NCBI GenBank assembly: GCA_022071945.1
Contig: JAJVIN010000001.1
Location: forward strand, 310,001-374,000
Length of the DNA stretch: 64,000 nucleotides
DNA from: Thermoanaerobaculia bacterium
Lineage (GTDB): Bacteria > Acidobacteriota > Thermoanaerobaculia > UBA5066
Direction of reading: 5' to 3'
How positions within the stretch are numbered: the stretch's first letter is position 1; each line of letters starts with the position of its first letter. Shown in pieces: positions 35,423 through 44,465 of the stretch. Position numbers and translations under genes: made by a program. The notes below the pieces were generated by a model, which saw nothing but the letters and a program-made list of their open reading frames with translations, was not told the DNA's origin and did no database searches.

Positions 35423-36715
35423 CTAACCGGACGAGGCGGAGCCCGCGCCGGAAACGGCGCACCGCAAGAGCGCGTCCCGGCCGGCCATCCCGAGGAGCTT
35501 CCCGTTCGAGTCGACCACGGGAAGCCGCTTCAGACCTCTCTCGAGCATCAGCTTGAAGGCATCCTGGATCGGGGTCTCGGGCGTGACGGTGACGGGATTC
35601 CGGGTCATGATGGAAGCAGCCGTCGCCTTCCGAGCCGTCTCCGTGGATTCCCCGCCGGCGGAGCCGATCCCCAGGGAGCTCGCCAGGAGGCGCCAGAGAC
35701 CCTTCCGCGATTCGGCGAAACGGACGAGGACGTCCCGGTCCGAGATGATGCCCACCAGTCTCCCCTCCGAATCGACCACGGATAGCCTCTGAGCACTGGC
35801 GGCGGCCAACTGCCGCAGGACTTCCTCGATCGAGGCTCCCTCCTCCACGGCACTCGTCCGGGTCTCCAGGACGTCCTTGACGAGCCTGACCCCGCCGATC
35901 CGGATCTCCTCGCGAGCGAGAGCGGCCAGGTCGGGTGCCGTCAGGGTGATGACGCGGATGATGTCGAGCCGCGCGAGCATCCCCACGAGCCGGCCCGCGT
36001 CGTCCGTCACGGGAAGCCGCTTGAGGCCCCTGTCGAGGAGGACTCTGACCGCATGAGGCAGCGGGTCGCCTGCCTTTACGGTGACCACGGGTGACGTCAT
36101 GACGTCCCGGCACACCTTGCCTTCCAGATCCTCCATGAGCCCGGCGGCTGGCTCCGCTCCGAGCTCGGGAAGAAGGCCGAACCGGATGGGAATCCCCCCC
36201 TTCCGGATGAGATCGCCTTGAGTGACGATGCCCACCGGCCTGCCATCGGAATCCACGACCGGCAGACCATGGAACGGCGACTTCAGCAAGATCTCGAGGG
36301 CCTGCCTCACCGAAGTGGCGCCCGTCACCGAAACGGGATGGGGCGTCATCACGTCCGCCGTGGTCAGGTGCCTGGGGACGAGCTGGCTCTCCATGCTATG
36401 AAGGCTCGCCTCGCTCCTTCTCACGAGGACCACGCCCTCGGAAACGAGGGCTTCGACGGCAGGCAGAACCTGATCGAGGAAGCGCTCCGGCAGGACGATC
36501 TCGATCTTCACGGGCAGGGCGAACGACAGCACCTCCAGCGAGGTCGAGGCGACCTCGCCGTTCTCGAAGGACCCGGAGGAACCTCTTTGAACGATGGCGC
36601 GGGCTGGAACCCTTAACGAGGCGATCTTGCGGACGATCTCGGCCGCTGGTGCCTTGCCCTTCCGGCCCGGACGCTCGCTCGTGAAGACCTCGATGACGGC
36701 GTAGGGAACTGGCAC
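35423..36715 (-). CDS. DUF190 domain protein with four CBS domains
   Basis: 430 residues. Residues ~1-110 are a DUF190 domain (VIEVFTSERPGRKGK...RAIVQRG), a PII-like ferredoxin fold. Four CBS motifs follow near 120, 205, 285 and 370 (VMTPHPVSV, VMTSPVVTV, VLETRTSAV, IMTRNPVTV), forming two Bateman modules that usually bind adenine nucleotides. DUF190 and CBS proteins are known neighbours of fluoride channels. The GTG start has GGGAGG 5 nt upstream and lies 13 bp after crcB, so the two are cotranscribed. It may regulate the channel by nucleotide or second-messenger sensing. Confidence 0.85.
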   Translation of the reverse strand: MPVPYAVIEVFTSERPGRKGKAPAAEIVRKIASLRVPARAIVQRGSSGSFENGEVASTSLEVLSFALPVKIEIVLPERFLDQVLPAVEALVSEGVVLVRRSEASLHSMESQLVPRHLTTADVMTPHPVSVTGATSVRQALEILLKSPFHGLPVVDSDGRPVGIVTQGDLIRKGGIPIRFGLLPELGAEPAAGLMEDLEGKVCRDVMTSPVVTVKAGDPLPHAVRVLLDRGLKRLPVTDDAGRLVGMLARLDIIRVITLTAPDLAALAREEIRIGGVRLVKDVLETRTSAVEEGASIEEVLRQLAAASAQRLSVVDSEGRLVGIISDRDVLVRFAESRKGLWRLLASSLGIGSAGGESTETARKATAASIMTRNPVTVTPETPIQDAFKLMLERGLKRLPVVDSNGKLLGMAGRDALLRCAVSGAGSASSG

Positions 36716-36728
36716 GGTGCCTCCCGGT

Positions 36729-37103
36729 CTAGCGGGCCCTGCCCACCCAGATTCCCAGGACGGCGAGCGCCAGCCCGAGAACGTTGTTGAGGAGGATGTT
36801 GAAGAGGGCCGCCGGACGCGATTCCGACAGAGCGAAGTTCACCGTCTCCAGACCGTAGGTGGAGAAGGTCGTCAGGCCCCCCAGGAACCCCGTCATCAAG
36901 AGGAGCCGGGCGCTTGGACCGATGAGGCCGCGCTCGGTGCCGAGAGAAAAGAGGAGACCGATCAGAAAGCAGCCCGCGAGGTTGACGGCCAGCGTGCCCC
37001 AGGGAAACCGGGTACCAAAGGACCTCGCGGCCAAAAGGGAAACACCCCAGCGCGTGACCGATCCGATCCCGCCACCGAGAAACACGAGCGCCAGCTGCGT
37101 CAC
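36729..37103 (-). CDS. crcB: fluoride channel CrcB/FluC
   Basis: 124 residues, four membrane helices, normal Fluc length. It carries the signatures GGGIGSVTRWGVS, the NLAGCFLIG segment on helix 2 and the GFLGGLTTFSTY motif whose Thr/Ser/Phe residues line the fluoride path. Fluc is a dual-topology dimer exporting F- from the cytoplasm. A single copy suggests a homodimer. The GTG start is fixed by an in-frame TGA 18 nt upstream. I could not fit a fluoride riboswitch to the 137-bp leader region. Confidence 0.92.
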   Translation of the reverse strand: MTQLALVFLGGGIGSVTRWGVSLLAARSFGTRFPWGTLAVNLAGCFLIGLLFSLGTERGLIGPSARLLLMTGFLGGLTTFSTYGLETVNFALSESRPAALFNILLNNVLGLALAVLGIWVGRAR

Positions 37104-37186
37104 GAAGGCTGTTTTAGATCATGGGACGGCCCGAGGGAAGGAGAACCTCGCGCTCGCACCCCACCCAGCGGCTGAGCCCGGACCTC

Positions 37187-37242
37187 CGGGCACTGACCTC
37201 AGCGCACTGACCTCAGCGCACTGACCTCAGCGAGCCGATCTC
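37187..37242. repeat. 14-bp tandem repeat, about four units
   Basis: AGCGCACTGACCTC at 37201-37214 and 37215-37228 are identical. A partial unit (GGCACTGACCTC) precedes them and a diverged one (AGCGAGCCGATCTC) follows. The array ends inside the stop codon of the solute-binding protein gene and sits in the leader of crcB. Confidence 0.85.
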
Positions 37243-38770
37243 AGGGCCTTTTCGTTTTGCGCGAGAGGTCCGAGAGAAGCAGCATCCCGTCACTCCGAAA
37301 GCTGATGCCCAGGTCCTTTGGATGGAGTCTCACCGAGCGGACGGTGTAGAGAGGGACCCACGGAATCTCCCTGTCGAGGATCTGGATCGCGCGCTTGAGG
37401 AGGGGGAGGCGAGCGGAGGGCTCCGAGACTCGCGCGGCCTCCTGAATGGCCCGGTCGAAGTCCGGATTCGAGAATCCCGTCCGGTTGTTCAACCCGAGCC
37501 CCTTCTCGACGTCCTTGGTGTGGAAGAAGTTGCGCAGCGGCTCACCCGCGTCCGGCCCGACGACCCAGCTGAAGAGGAAGAGCTGGCTCTCCGTCTCGAT
37601 CTTCCTCCGAAACGCCGGAGACGGCTGAACTCTCACTTCGGCATCGAGGCCGGCTTCCCTCAGCTGCGCCGCCACGGCCCGGGCCACGTGAGCGTTTGGC
37701 TGTGTGGTGTCGAGGGGCACTTTCCGCTCCCCAAGCCCGAGGGACGAAATCAGGGACCGGGCGGCCGACAGGTCCCGTTGCCGGAGCCGGATCTCTGGAT
37801 CGAACCCGAAGACGCCCGAGGGCACGAGCTGTGACGCGGGGAAACCGGCCGCGGGTCCCACCACCTCGAGCAGCGCCGGAATGTCGAGAGCGAGACGGAC
37901 GGCTTCCCGGGCTCGCTTTTCCCAGAAGGGCGAGGGGCGGCCGTCCGGCCCTTTTCGCAGTCCGAAACCCAGGTACTGCAGGGCCCCGCTGAATTCGCTC
38001 GAGAGGGTAAACCGCTTGTCCCCGGCGGCCCACCGGGCTGCTTCCTCGGGCGGGTCGATGACGAGTGTGCCGGGATTCGCCTTGAGGCTCTCGATGGCTT
38101 CAGGCCCGCTCGAGAAGCACTCCCACACGGTGTGCCGGATCTCAGCCGGGGAAGAAGCGGTTGCCTTCAACTCGACCCGCGTGCCCGGAACGAACTGGAC
38201 GACTTCGTACGGCCCCGTCCCGAGATTCCGGCGTCCGGCCGGAGCTGCCGGAGCCTCGCGGGCGATGAGGACGGCGGTGAGCGTTGGCAAGAGAACGCCC
38301 GATCCCTCCGCCGCCGTGATGTCGACGGCTTGCGGACCGTCTGCCTGAACGGACTTGACGGATGCCAGGCTGCCGGCAACCGCCGAGCCCTCCGCGCGCG
38401 CCCGTTCGAAGCTCCGCACGACGTCCGCGGACGTCACGGGAGACCCGTCCGAGAACCGCGCCCCGTCCCTCAGCTGGAACCTCCACACGTCCGGAGACGG
38501 GTTCGACCAGCTCGCGGCCAGAGCCGGCACGGGTTCCCCCGTGCTCCCGGCCCGTACGAGAGGATCGAAGACGTTGACCGCCAGGATCCGGGAGATGAAC
38601 CGTGAATCGGCGTAAGGATCGATCTCTTCAGGCAGGTAGCTCGACAGGACCTTGAGTGTGTCCCGAGCCGGCCCGGCCTGTCTCTCGACGCGGTTGCAGG
38701 CGGCCACTGTGGCGAGCACCGCGAGCAGAAGAAGGATCCCCGAGCCACGGAACGACAGTCTCTCGGTCAT
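37241..38770 (-). CDS. ABC transporter substrate-binding lipoprotein, family 5 (oligopeptide/dipeptide type)
   Basis: 509 residues. Signal peptide with lipobox TVAAC (Cys ~25) indicates a lipid-anchored periplasmic protein. The SBP_bac_5 fold is shown by YLPEEIDPYADSRF, the VFDPLVRAG segment, WRFQLRDGARFSDGSPVTSADV, and the C-terminal PWVPLYTVRSVRLHPKDLG. No permease or ATPase genes are adjacent, so it is an orphan and its ligand (peptide, opine, nickel or other) is unknown. A TAGAAT box lies 12 nt before the ATG. Downstream is crcB after 137 bp. Confidence 0.88.
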   Translation of the reverse strand: MTERLSFRGSGILLLLAVLATVAACNRVERQAGPARDTLKVLSSYLPEEIDPYADSRFISRILAVNVFDPLVRAGSTGEPVPALAASWSNPSPDVWRFQLRDGARFSDGSPVTSADVVRSFERARAEGSAVAGSLASVKSVQADGPQAVDITAAEGSGVLLPTLTAVLIAREAPAAPAGRRNLGTGPYEVVQFVPGTRVELKATASSPAEIRHTVWECFSSGPEAIESLKANPGTLVIDPPEEAARWAAGDKRFTLSSEFSGALQYLGFGLRKGPDGRPSPFWEKRAREAVRLALDIPALLEVVGPAAGFPASQLVPSGVFGFDPEIRLRQRDLSAARSLISSLGLGERKVPLDTTQPNAHVARAVAAQLREAGLDAEVRVQPSPAFRRKIETESQLFLFSWVVGPDAGEPLRNFFHTKDVEKGLGLNNRTGFSNPDFDRAIQEAARVSEPSARLPLLKRAIQILDREIPWVPLYTVRSVRLHPKDLGISFRSDGMLLLSDLSRKTKRP

Positions 38771-38876
38771 CTTTCGGGACTCATTCTAGCGAGCACGAGC
38801 GAAGGCATGCTCCCGGCGTCCTCACTTCGAGAGACGCTGCGGCGCGATCCGCGAGTTCACCGGGTCACAAAGGCAC

Positions 38877-38970
38877 CTTCGTGTCGATCTCCTGGACGCC
38901 CGTCCACCATGGTCCCGTCTGGGTGGTGCTGGTTGACGAATCCCCCGTATCCCTCGATGACGGGGCTGGC
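38877..38970 (-). pseudogene. relic of a class III cyclase gene, paralogous to the 3' end of the 39885-44465 gene
   Basis: Two short segments match the downstream sensor gene. 38877-38908 is ~28/32 identical to the region encoding that protein's last residues (relic WWTGVQEIDTK against GWTGVEAMDTK). 38932-38967 is ~31/35 identical to the cyclase region (relic PVIEGYGGFVNQ against PVIEEYGGFVNQ). About 600 bp that separate these parts in the intact gene are missing, and the two halves are in different frames. This is a decayed internal-deletion copy in the same orientation as the intact gene, with vapBC now between them. Confidence 0.75.
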
Positions 38971-39008
38971 ACTCCGGCGGTCATGCAGGGCCGCCTCACC
39001 GCGTTCCT

Positions 39009-39028
39009 GTCATACAATGATGTATTAC
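39009..39028. promoter_or_regulatory. operator-like inverted repeat before vapBC
   Basis: GTCATACA-ATGA-TGTATTAC, 8-bp arms with one mismatch (perfect inner ATACA/TGTAT), 12 nt before the ribosome site of the ribbon-helix-helix antitoxin. Fits autorepression by the antitoxin. Confidence 0.55.
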
Positions 39029-39040
39029 GGGGAGGAAGAG

Positions 39041-39310
39041 ATGGCGGCATTGACCGTCAGGCTCGATGAGGCCACCGAGGAGGCGCTGCGCCGGCTCGTG
39101 GATGCGTCGGGAAGCACGCGTTCCGGCGTGGTTCGGGCCGCGATCCTGAGGCTCGCGGAGGAAACACGCGTTCGTCCGGGCGAGACTCCGTTCGGGAAGG
39201 TGGCGCACATCCTCGGTTCGGTGAGGGGCATTCCGAAGGACCTCTCCGAGCGAACGGGAGAGCGGTTCTCGGCCCTCGCTTCCGAGAAGCGGCGGAGGCG
39301 GACCCGTTGA
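39041..39310 (+). CDS. ribbon-helix-helix antitoxin (VapB-like)
   Basis: 89 residues. The N-terminal ALTVRLDEATEEALRRLVDAS...RSGVVRAAILRLAEE is a ribbon-helix-helix DNA-binding fold, and the basic C-terminal tail should wrap the toxin. Start ATG 39041 is chosen for GGGGAGGAAGAG directly upstream; an in-frame ATG at 39020 would overlap the operator. The stop overlaps the toxin's TTG start (TTGA), the normal antitoxin-first order. Confidence 0.8.
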   Translation: MAALTVRLDEATEEALRRLVDASGSTRSGVVRAAILRLAEETRVRPGETPFGKVAHILGSVRGIPKDLSERTGERFSALASEKRRRRTR

Positions 39311-39711
39311 TCCTGACGGATGCAGGTCCCCTCGTTGCCCTGATCTCCGCGGACGACCGGAACCATGCGGCCTGCATCGACGCGCTGAGAGCGTTCCGCG
39401 AGCCGATGCTCACAGTCTGGCCGGCTTTCACGGAGGCGATGTACCTTCTGGGAACCTGGCCGCCGGCGCAGGAGGCACTCTGGGAGTTCGTCTCCTCGGG
39501 CGCACTCAGCTTCGCCGCTCTCGACGTGGCAGATGCCCCGCGCATGCGAGCGCTCATGAGGAAGTACCGGGACCTTCCGATGGACCTGGCCGGCGCGGCG
39601 ATCGTGCGTGTCGCCGAGCGAGAGGGCATTCGGCGCGTCTTCACCCTCGATCGCCGCGACTTCTCGGTCTACCGCCCCCTCAGGACCGGCAAACTCGAGG
39701 TCGTGCCATGA
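39307..39711 (+). CDS. PIN-domain ribonuclease toxin (VapC-like)
   Basis: 134 residues, a single PIN domain: Asp5 in LTDAGPL, Glu43 in FTEAMYLL, the Asp in PMDLAGAAIV and the Asp in FTLDRRDF are the four acidic metal ligands. PIN toxins cleave tRNA or rRNA when released from antitoxin. The TTG start overlaps the antitoxin stop by 4 nt. Convergent with the large sensor kinase gene. Confidence 0.82.
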   Translation: MILTDAGPLVALISADDRNHAACIDALRAFREPMLTVWPAFTEAMYLLGTWPPAQEALWEFVSSGALSFAALDVADAPRMRALMRKYRDLPMDLAGAAIVRVAEREGIRRVFTLDRRDFSVYRPLRTGKLEVVP

Positions 39712-39766
39712 CACGTCCGATCGTCGGGTGTCAGGAGGCGCCCGAAGGCTCGACCAGTTCGCCGAT

Positions 39767-39788
39767 CTTGCCGGGTTCCTCCGGCAAG
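39767..39788. terminator. hairpin between vapC and the sensor kinase gene
   Basis: Perfect 8-bp stem CTTGCCGG / CCGGCAAG with a 6-nt loop in the 173-bp convergent gap. No T-tract on either strand, so it is only a possible bidirectional stop. Confidence 0.35.
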
Positions 39789-39884
39789 ATGGCGAAGCAT
39801 GCGCTGACCCAGCGAGCACGAGAGAAGGGACCTCGGATTCGAAAAGTGATCCGGTCCTGAGCACGAGGATGCCGGCGCCTGAGG

Positions 39885-42800
39885 CTACTTCGTGTCCATC
39901 GCCTCAACGCCCGTCCACCCTTCCGGGATCCCGTTCCTTTCGAGCTGCGCGGACCGCTCGAGATACATCCTCGCTGCCCTGTCGTTGCCATCGCGCGCAA
40001 GGACCGATTGAAAGAGCGGCATGGCATCGCGCATCCGGCCTGCCAGGTAGCACGCGAGGGCCTGTTCGAAGTCCGCACGGGTCTTCTCCTTGGCCTCGGC
40101 CACGTCCTCACGGTCTCCCGCGTAGACGTCGAAGACATCCACGGCGCTCGCCCGCCCCCGGACCCGCACCCTTCCCACGAATCGATGTGCAAGAGATTGT
40201 GGACGGGCAAGCTTGGTCCGAGTGTCTCCGCTCATGACGATCGAGACGCCGAAGTGCTTCGTCAGTCCCTCCATGCGGGCGGCGGTGTTGACGGTGTCGG
40301 AGATGACCCCGGTGTCCGTGCGGTTCTGGTCGCCGATGATGCCGAGGATCAGCCGCCCCGTGTGCAGCCCGATCCCGATCCGGATGGGGACTCTCCCCGT
40401 CCGTTCCCGCTCGCGGTTGTAAGCCGCCACTGCCTTTTGCATCTTCACGGCCGCGCCCGCCGCTTCCTCGCCCCGATGTGAAAAGAGCGCCATGATCCCG
40501 TCTCCGTAGTACTGATTGACGAAGCCCCCGTACTCCTCGATGACGGGGCCGACACGCCTGAGATAGGCATTGATGAAGGCGAAGTTGTCGCGGGGCGTCA
40601 TCGTCTCCGCGAGCGTCGTGTAGGACCTTATGTCCGAAAACAGGACTGTCATCTCGGCCTCGCGCTGGTCACCGAGCGACACATCGAGGACCGAATCACG
40701 CCCGAGCCTCTGGAGAAAGGCGTGGGGGACGAACCGCCACATCGCGGAGTTGATGCGCAGGAGCTTCAGGTGAGTCTCGACGCGAGACAGGAGTTCGTCT
40801 CTGGCGAAGGGCTTCGTGACGTAGTCGCTGGCTCCCGACTCGAACCCCGCGACGAGGTCGGAGACCTGGTTTTTCGCCGTGAGGAGAACCACGGGAAGCC
40901 TGTTCGGCGGGTGCGTCTCGCGAATCCTCTTGCAGACCTCGAGTCCCGACATCCTCGGCATCATCACGTCCAAGATCACGAGATCGAACTGGCGTCCCGA
41001 ATCGAGGATCGCGAGGGCCTCGGCTCCATTCCTCGCCGTTGCCACCGAGTACCGCTCGAGTTCGAGGTAGTTGGTGAGGACCCTCAGATTCACGGGCTCG
41101 TCGTCGACCGCGAGGATCCGGGCCCCGTGCGAATCACCTCCGGGCGTCTGCGGGCGGTCCGTAAGTTCATCCGGTGCGAGACGAGTCGACAGGTCCACGA
41201 CGTCTGAGCGCTCGGAACGGGGAGGGGTCCTCATTCCCGCCGCGAGCGGAAGGGTCACGACGAAGCGCGACCCCTTCCCCACTTCTGACTCGACTCGGAT
41301 CCGGCCGCCGTGGAGTTCGACGAGCTGGCGCGTGATTGACAGGCCGAGCCCCGTTCCGCCGTACTCCCTCTCGATCGACCCGTCCGCCTGCTCGAAGGGG
41401 TGGAAGATCCGCTCCCGGGCCTCCTCGGGAATGCCGATTCCGGTGTCGGTCACCGAAATTTCGAGGAAGCCCTCGACTCTCTCCGCGCCGAGTTCGACAG
41501 TTCCCTCCTGGGTGAACTTGATGGCGTTGCCGGCCAGGTTGTGAAGGATCTGCTGAAGACGGCCCTCGTCCGCAAGGACCGCCGGAGCGTCCGGCGGAAT
41601 TCGATTGACGAGCTCGAGCTTCTTGCCTTCGAGAAAGGGCCTGGAGAGCGCGAGGACGACATCGGCGAGAGGTCTGACGTCGACGGCTGTCTTCTTGAGT
41701 TCGAGCTGCCGGTTCTTCAGGCGCGAGAAGTCGAGGATGTCATTGACGAGGTGCGCCAGGCGTCTGCCGCTCGTCACGATCATTCCGAGGTTCTCTTTCG
41801 TGGCGGCGGAGAGTTCGCCCGTTGCACCCGCCAGAAGAGAGTCCGCGATTCCGATGATGCCGATGAGGGGTGTCCGGAGCTCGTGAGAGGTGTTGGCGAG
41901 GAACTCGTCCTTCAGACGGTCCGCGTGCCGGAGGCGGGCGCTGATCTCCCGCTCGCGCGTGACCTTCCGCCTCTGGGAAACGACGAAGAGAGCTGCCGCC
42001 GCGCCCGCTCCGAGGAGGTAGAGCGTGTAGGCCCACCAGGTTCTCCACGGGGCCGGGAGGATCCGGATCGGGATGCGGTCGCCGGTGGAACTCCAGACGC
42101 CCTCGCTGCTCCGGGCCTTCACGTGGAAGACGTAGCGGCCCGGATCGAGATTCGTGTAACTGGCGAAGTGGCGCGAACCCGCATCCACCCAGCCGGCATC
42201 GAAGCCCTCCATCCGGTAAGCGAAGCGGTTGCGTGCGGGATCCGTGAAATCGAGGGCCGCCATCTCGAAGGAGAAGACCGAGTCCCGGTGGGTCAGCCGG
42301 ACTTCGCCCCACCCGGTTGCCGGGCGCTCCAGCAGGGCCGGAGACTCGAATCGCTTCAGCTCGGTCACGACGACCGCAGGCGGCAAGGAGCCTTCTCCGG
42401 GCTGCTCCGGGTTGAAAATATTGAGGCCGTTCTCACCGCCGAAGAGGAGGCTTCCATCGGGACCCGCCGCCCGGGCGGAAGAGAAGACGTTGCCCTGAAG
42501 CCCGTCGTGAACGGTGAAGGTCCGAAACGAGCCCGACCTCTGATCGAGCCGGGCAAGCCCCCGGTTCGTCGAGACCCAGATCCGGCCATGCTGGTCCCCG
42601 AGGATCGCGTGAATCGTCCGGTTGGGCAGACCATCCGGCTCCCGGTACCAGGTCCGGCCGCCCGAGCGCCGGTCGAAGGCACAGAGACCGCCCTGGGTCC
42701 CGATCCAGAGGACTTCGGTGGCTGGATCCTCCCAGAGCGACAGGATGTTCTTTTCCGCGGGAGCCGCGGCTCCGATGCCGTGTCTGAGAATCTGTCCGCC

Positions 42801-44465
42801 GCGCGGATCTCGCGAGAGGAGTCCCTCCGCCTCGGTGCCCATCCAGAGAACCCCGTGACGGTCGACGAGCAGGACCTCGGCCTCACGCTGCCCTTCGTTC
42901 GGCCGGACGAGTTCGAGCCGATCGCCCTTCGGTGCCAGGCGATAGAGACCGGCCCGAGTCCCGACCCAGAGGCCCTCCTCCCGCCCGCTCGCGATCGAGG
43001 TGACTCTCTCGCTCCCGGACACCGGGGTGGACGGCGGGATCTGAACGAAGCCGTTGGAAGCGCGGTCGAACCGGGCGAGGCCGCCGTCCCACGTCCCGAC
43101 CCAGATCTGCCCCTTCCCGTCCCGGTGAAGCGCGTTGACGTTGTCGCTGGGAAGACTCCTGGGATTGGCGGCATCGTGGCGGTAGGAATGGAAGCGTCTC
43201 TGCCCCGCGTCCCTGCGAAGGAGACCCTTCTGCGTTCCCGCCCAGAGCGTCCCTTCCCGATCGACCAGAAGGGCAAAGACGGATCGTTCGGTCAGCTCGT
43301 CAGGTCCGATGTGTCCGAAGCGCTGAGGCCTGGGATCGAGGACTTGAACGCCGCCGCCGCGCGTCCCGATCCAGAGCATTCCCGACCGGTCCTCGCAGAG
43401 TGTCCGGACATCGTCGTGAGCCAAGGCGTTCACCCTGGAGGGGTCCTTTTCCCAGCGCTCGGTCTTGCCGGACTGGGGATCGAGGGCCGTGAGCCCGTCC
43501 CCCGCAAGGCCAACCCACAGAATTCCCTGCCGGTCCTCGAGGATCGTGTTCACGGGTGTTCCCGAGATCCCGTCTATGGAGGAGAACGCCCGGTCCTTTC
43601 CGTCGAATCGAAACAGTCCTCGTGCCGTACCCACCCAGAGGTTTCCCGTTCGGTCCATGAGGAGGGCTCGGACGGGACCGGCCGGTCCCTCCCCATCCGG
43701 AAGCCCCATCCGCTCGACCTTTCCGGTGTCTGGAGCGAGCCGGTCGAGTCCCCGTCCCGTGCCGATCCAGAGGGAACCGTCCTGATCTTGGGCGATCGCC
43801 CAGACTCGAGCGTCACTGAGCGACTGAGGATTTCCCGGATCCGGGGCGAAGGAGTGGATCACTCCGGTTTTCGGGTCGATCACGAAAAGGCCCGTGCTGT
43901 AGGTGCCGGCCCAGACCGCTCCCGAACGGTCCTGATAGAGCGTCTGGATCCTGAGATCGGGCAGCGGTCGGGCAGGCGGAGACGCAGGCGGCGGCTTCGT
44001 TGGGCCGTGTGAGTCCACCCTGTCACGGGAAACGGAAACGGCCGGAACGAATTTCCCCGTGACGGGATCGAGCCGGTCGAGCCCGCTCCCCCAGGAAGCG
44101 ACCCACATCCCGCCTCGGCCGTCGACCACGAGGGCACTGATGTCCGAACCGGAAAGGGCACCCGGGTGTCCTTCCTTGTCCGAAGCGGGCCGCTCGCTCC
44201 TGTAGACCGTCACGCCGTTGCCGTCGTACCGGTTCAGCCCATCCTGCGTGGCGATCCAGATGAAGCCGGTCGCATCCTGCCTGATCGCGTAGACGGAAGA
44301 GTGAGACAGGCCCTCCTCGATGCCGATGCGTCTGAGAGGCCGTTCGGTCAGGCCCTCGGCCTCCACAACACGGAGGGTTAGGAGAGCCGCCGCCGCCAGC
44401 AGCCACGGGAGTCCCGCTCGCATTCCTTGCAGCCACGACGAGCTCTTCGGCTGGCGTCTCTTCAT
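39885..44465 (-). CDS. giant sensor: beta-propeller, Y_Y_Y, histidine kinase, receiver, class III nucleotide cyclase
   Basis: 1526 residues. A signal/anchor helix (~17-35) is followed by about fourteen two-component-regulator propeller repeats (e.g. GFIWIATQDGLNRYDG) to ~690, a Y_Y_Y Ig-like domain, and a membrane helix near 775-795. Then come a HisKA domain with His861 in SHELRTPL, HATPase (GTGLGLSI), a receiver with Asp1166 in VILDVMMP, and a cyclase with metal Asp1278 in LFSDIRSY and YGDGIMALF. The adenine-specifying Lys position appears as Gln (NQYYGDG). A short TPR-like tail ends the protein. Periplasmic sensing could therefore yield both phosphotransfer and cyclic nucleotide. The start is uncertain (ATG 44465 or 44513), with no ribosome site. 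Confidence 0.88.
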   Translation of the reverse strand: MKRRQPKSSSWLQGMRAGLPWLLAAAALLTLRVVEAEGLTERPLRRIGIEEGLSHSSVYAIRQDATGFIWIATQDGLNRYDGNGVTVYRSERPASDKEGHPGALSGSDISALVVDGRGGMWVASWGSGLDRLDPVTGKFVPAVSVSRDRVDSHGPTKPPPASPPARPLPDLRIQTLYQDRSGAVWAGTYSTGLFVIDPKTGVIHSFAPDPGNPQSLSDARVWAIAQDQDGSLWIGTGRGLDRLAPDTGKVERMGLPDGEGPAGPVRALLMDRTGNLWVGTARGLFRFDGKDRAFSSIDGISGTPVNTILEDRQGILWVGLAGDGLTALDPQSGKTERWEKDPSRVNALAHDDVRTLCEDRSGMLWIGTRGGGVQVLDPRPQRFGHIGPDELTERSVFALLVDREGTLWAGTQKGLLRRDAGQRRFHSYRHDAANPRSLPSDNVNALHRDGKGQIWVGTWDGGLARFDRASNGFVQIPPSTPVSGSERVTSIASGREEGLWVGTRAGLYRLAPKGDRLELVRPNEGQREAEVLLVDRHGVLWMGTEAEGLLSRDPRGGQILRHGIGAAAPAEKNILSLWEDPATEVLWIGTQGGLCAFDRRSGGRTWYREPDGLPNRTIHAILGDQHGRIWVSTNRGLARLDQRSGSFRTFTVHDGLQGNVFSSARAAGPDGSLLFGGENGLNIFNPEQPGEGSLPPAVVVTELKRFESPALLERPATGWGEVRLTHRDSVFSFEMAALDFTDPARNRFAYRMEGFDAGWVDAGSRHFASYTNLDPGRYVFHVKARSSEGVWSSTGDRIPIRILPAPWRTWWAYTLYLLGAGAAAALFVVSQRRKVTREREISARLRHADRLKDEFLANTSHELRTPLIGIIGIADSLLAGATGELSAATKENLGMIVTSGRRLAHLVNDILDFSRLKNRQLELKKTAVDVRPLADVVLALSRPFLEGKKLELVNRIPPDAPAVLADEGRLQQILHNLAGNAIKFTQEGTVELGAERVEGFLEISVTDTGIGIPEEARERIFHPFEQADGSIEREYGGTGLGLSITRQLVELHGGRIRVESEVGKGSRFVVTLPLAAGMRTPPRSERSDVVDLSTRLAPDELTDRPQTPGGDSHGARILAVDDEPVNLRVLTNYLELERYSVATARNGAEALAILDSGRQFDLVILDVMMPRMSGLEVCKRIRETHPPNRLPVVLLTAKNQVSDLVAGFESGASDYVTKPFARDELLSRVETHLKLLRINSAMWRFVPHAFLQRLGRDSVLDVSLGDQREAEMTVLFSDIRSYTTLAETMTPRDNFAFINAYLRRVGPVIEEYGGFVNQYYGDGIMALFSHRGEEAAGAAVKMQKAVAAYNRERERTGRVPIRIGIGLHTGRLILGIIGDQNRTDTGVISDTVNTAARMEGLTKHFGVSIVMSGDTRTKLARPQSLAHRFVGRVRVRGRASAVDVFDVYAGDREDVAEAKEKTRADFEQALACYLAGRMRDAMPLFQSVLARDGNDRAARMYLERSAQLERNGIPEGWTGVEAMDTK

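Noticed and set aside
37104-37240. fluoride (crcB) riboswitch
   Set aside because: Position is right but I could not find the conserved GGNGAUGG/pseudoknot core; the region is mostly a 14-bp tandem repeat.
41400-44012. 870-codon open frame on the plus strand
   Set aside because: Antisense to the propeller of the giant sensor gene, which has strong domain evidence.
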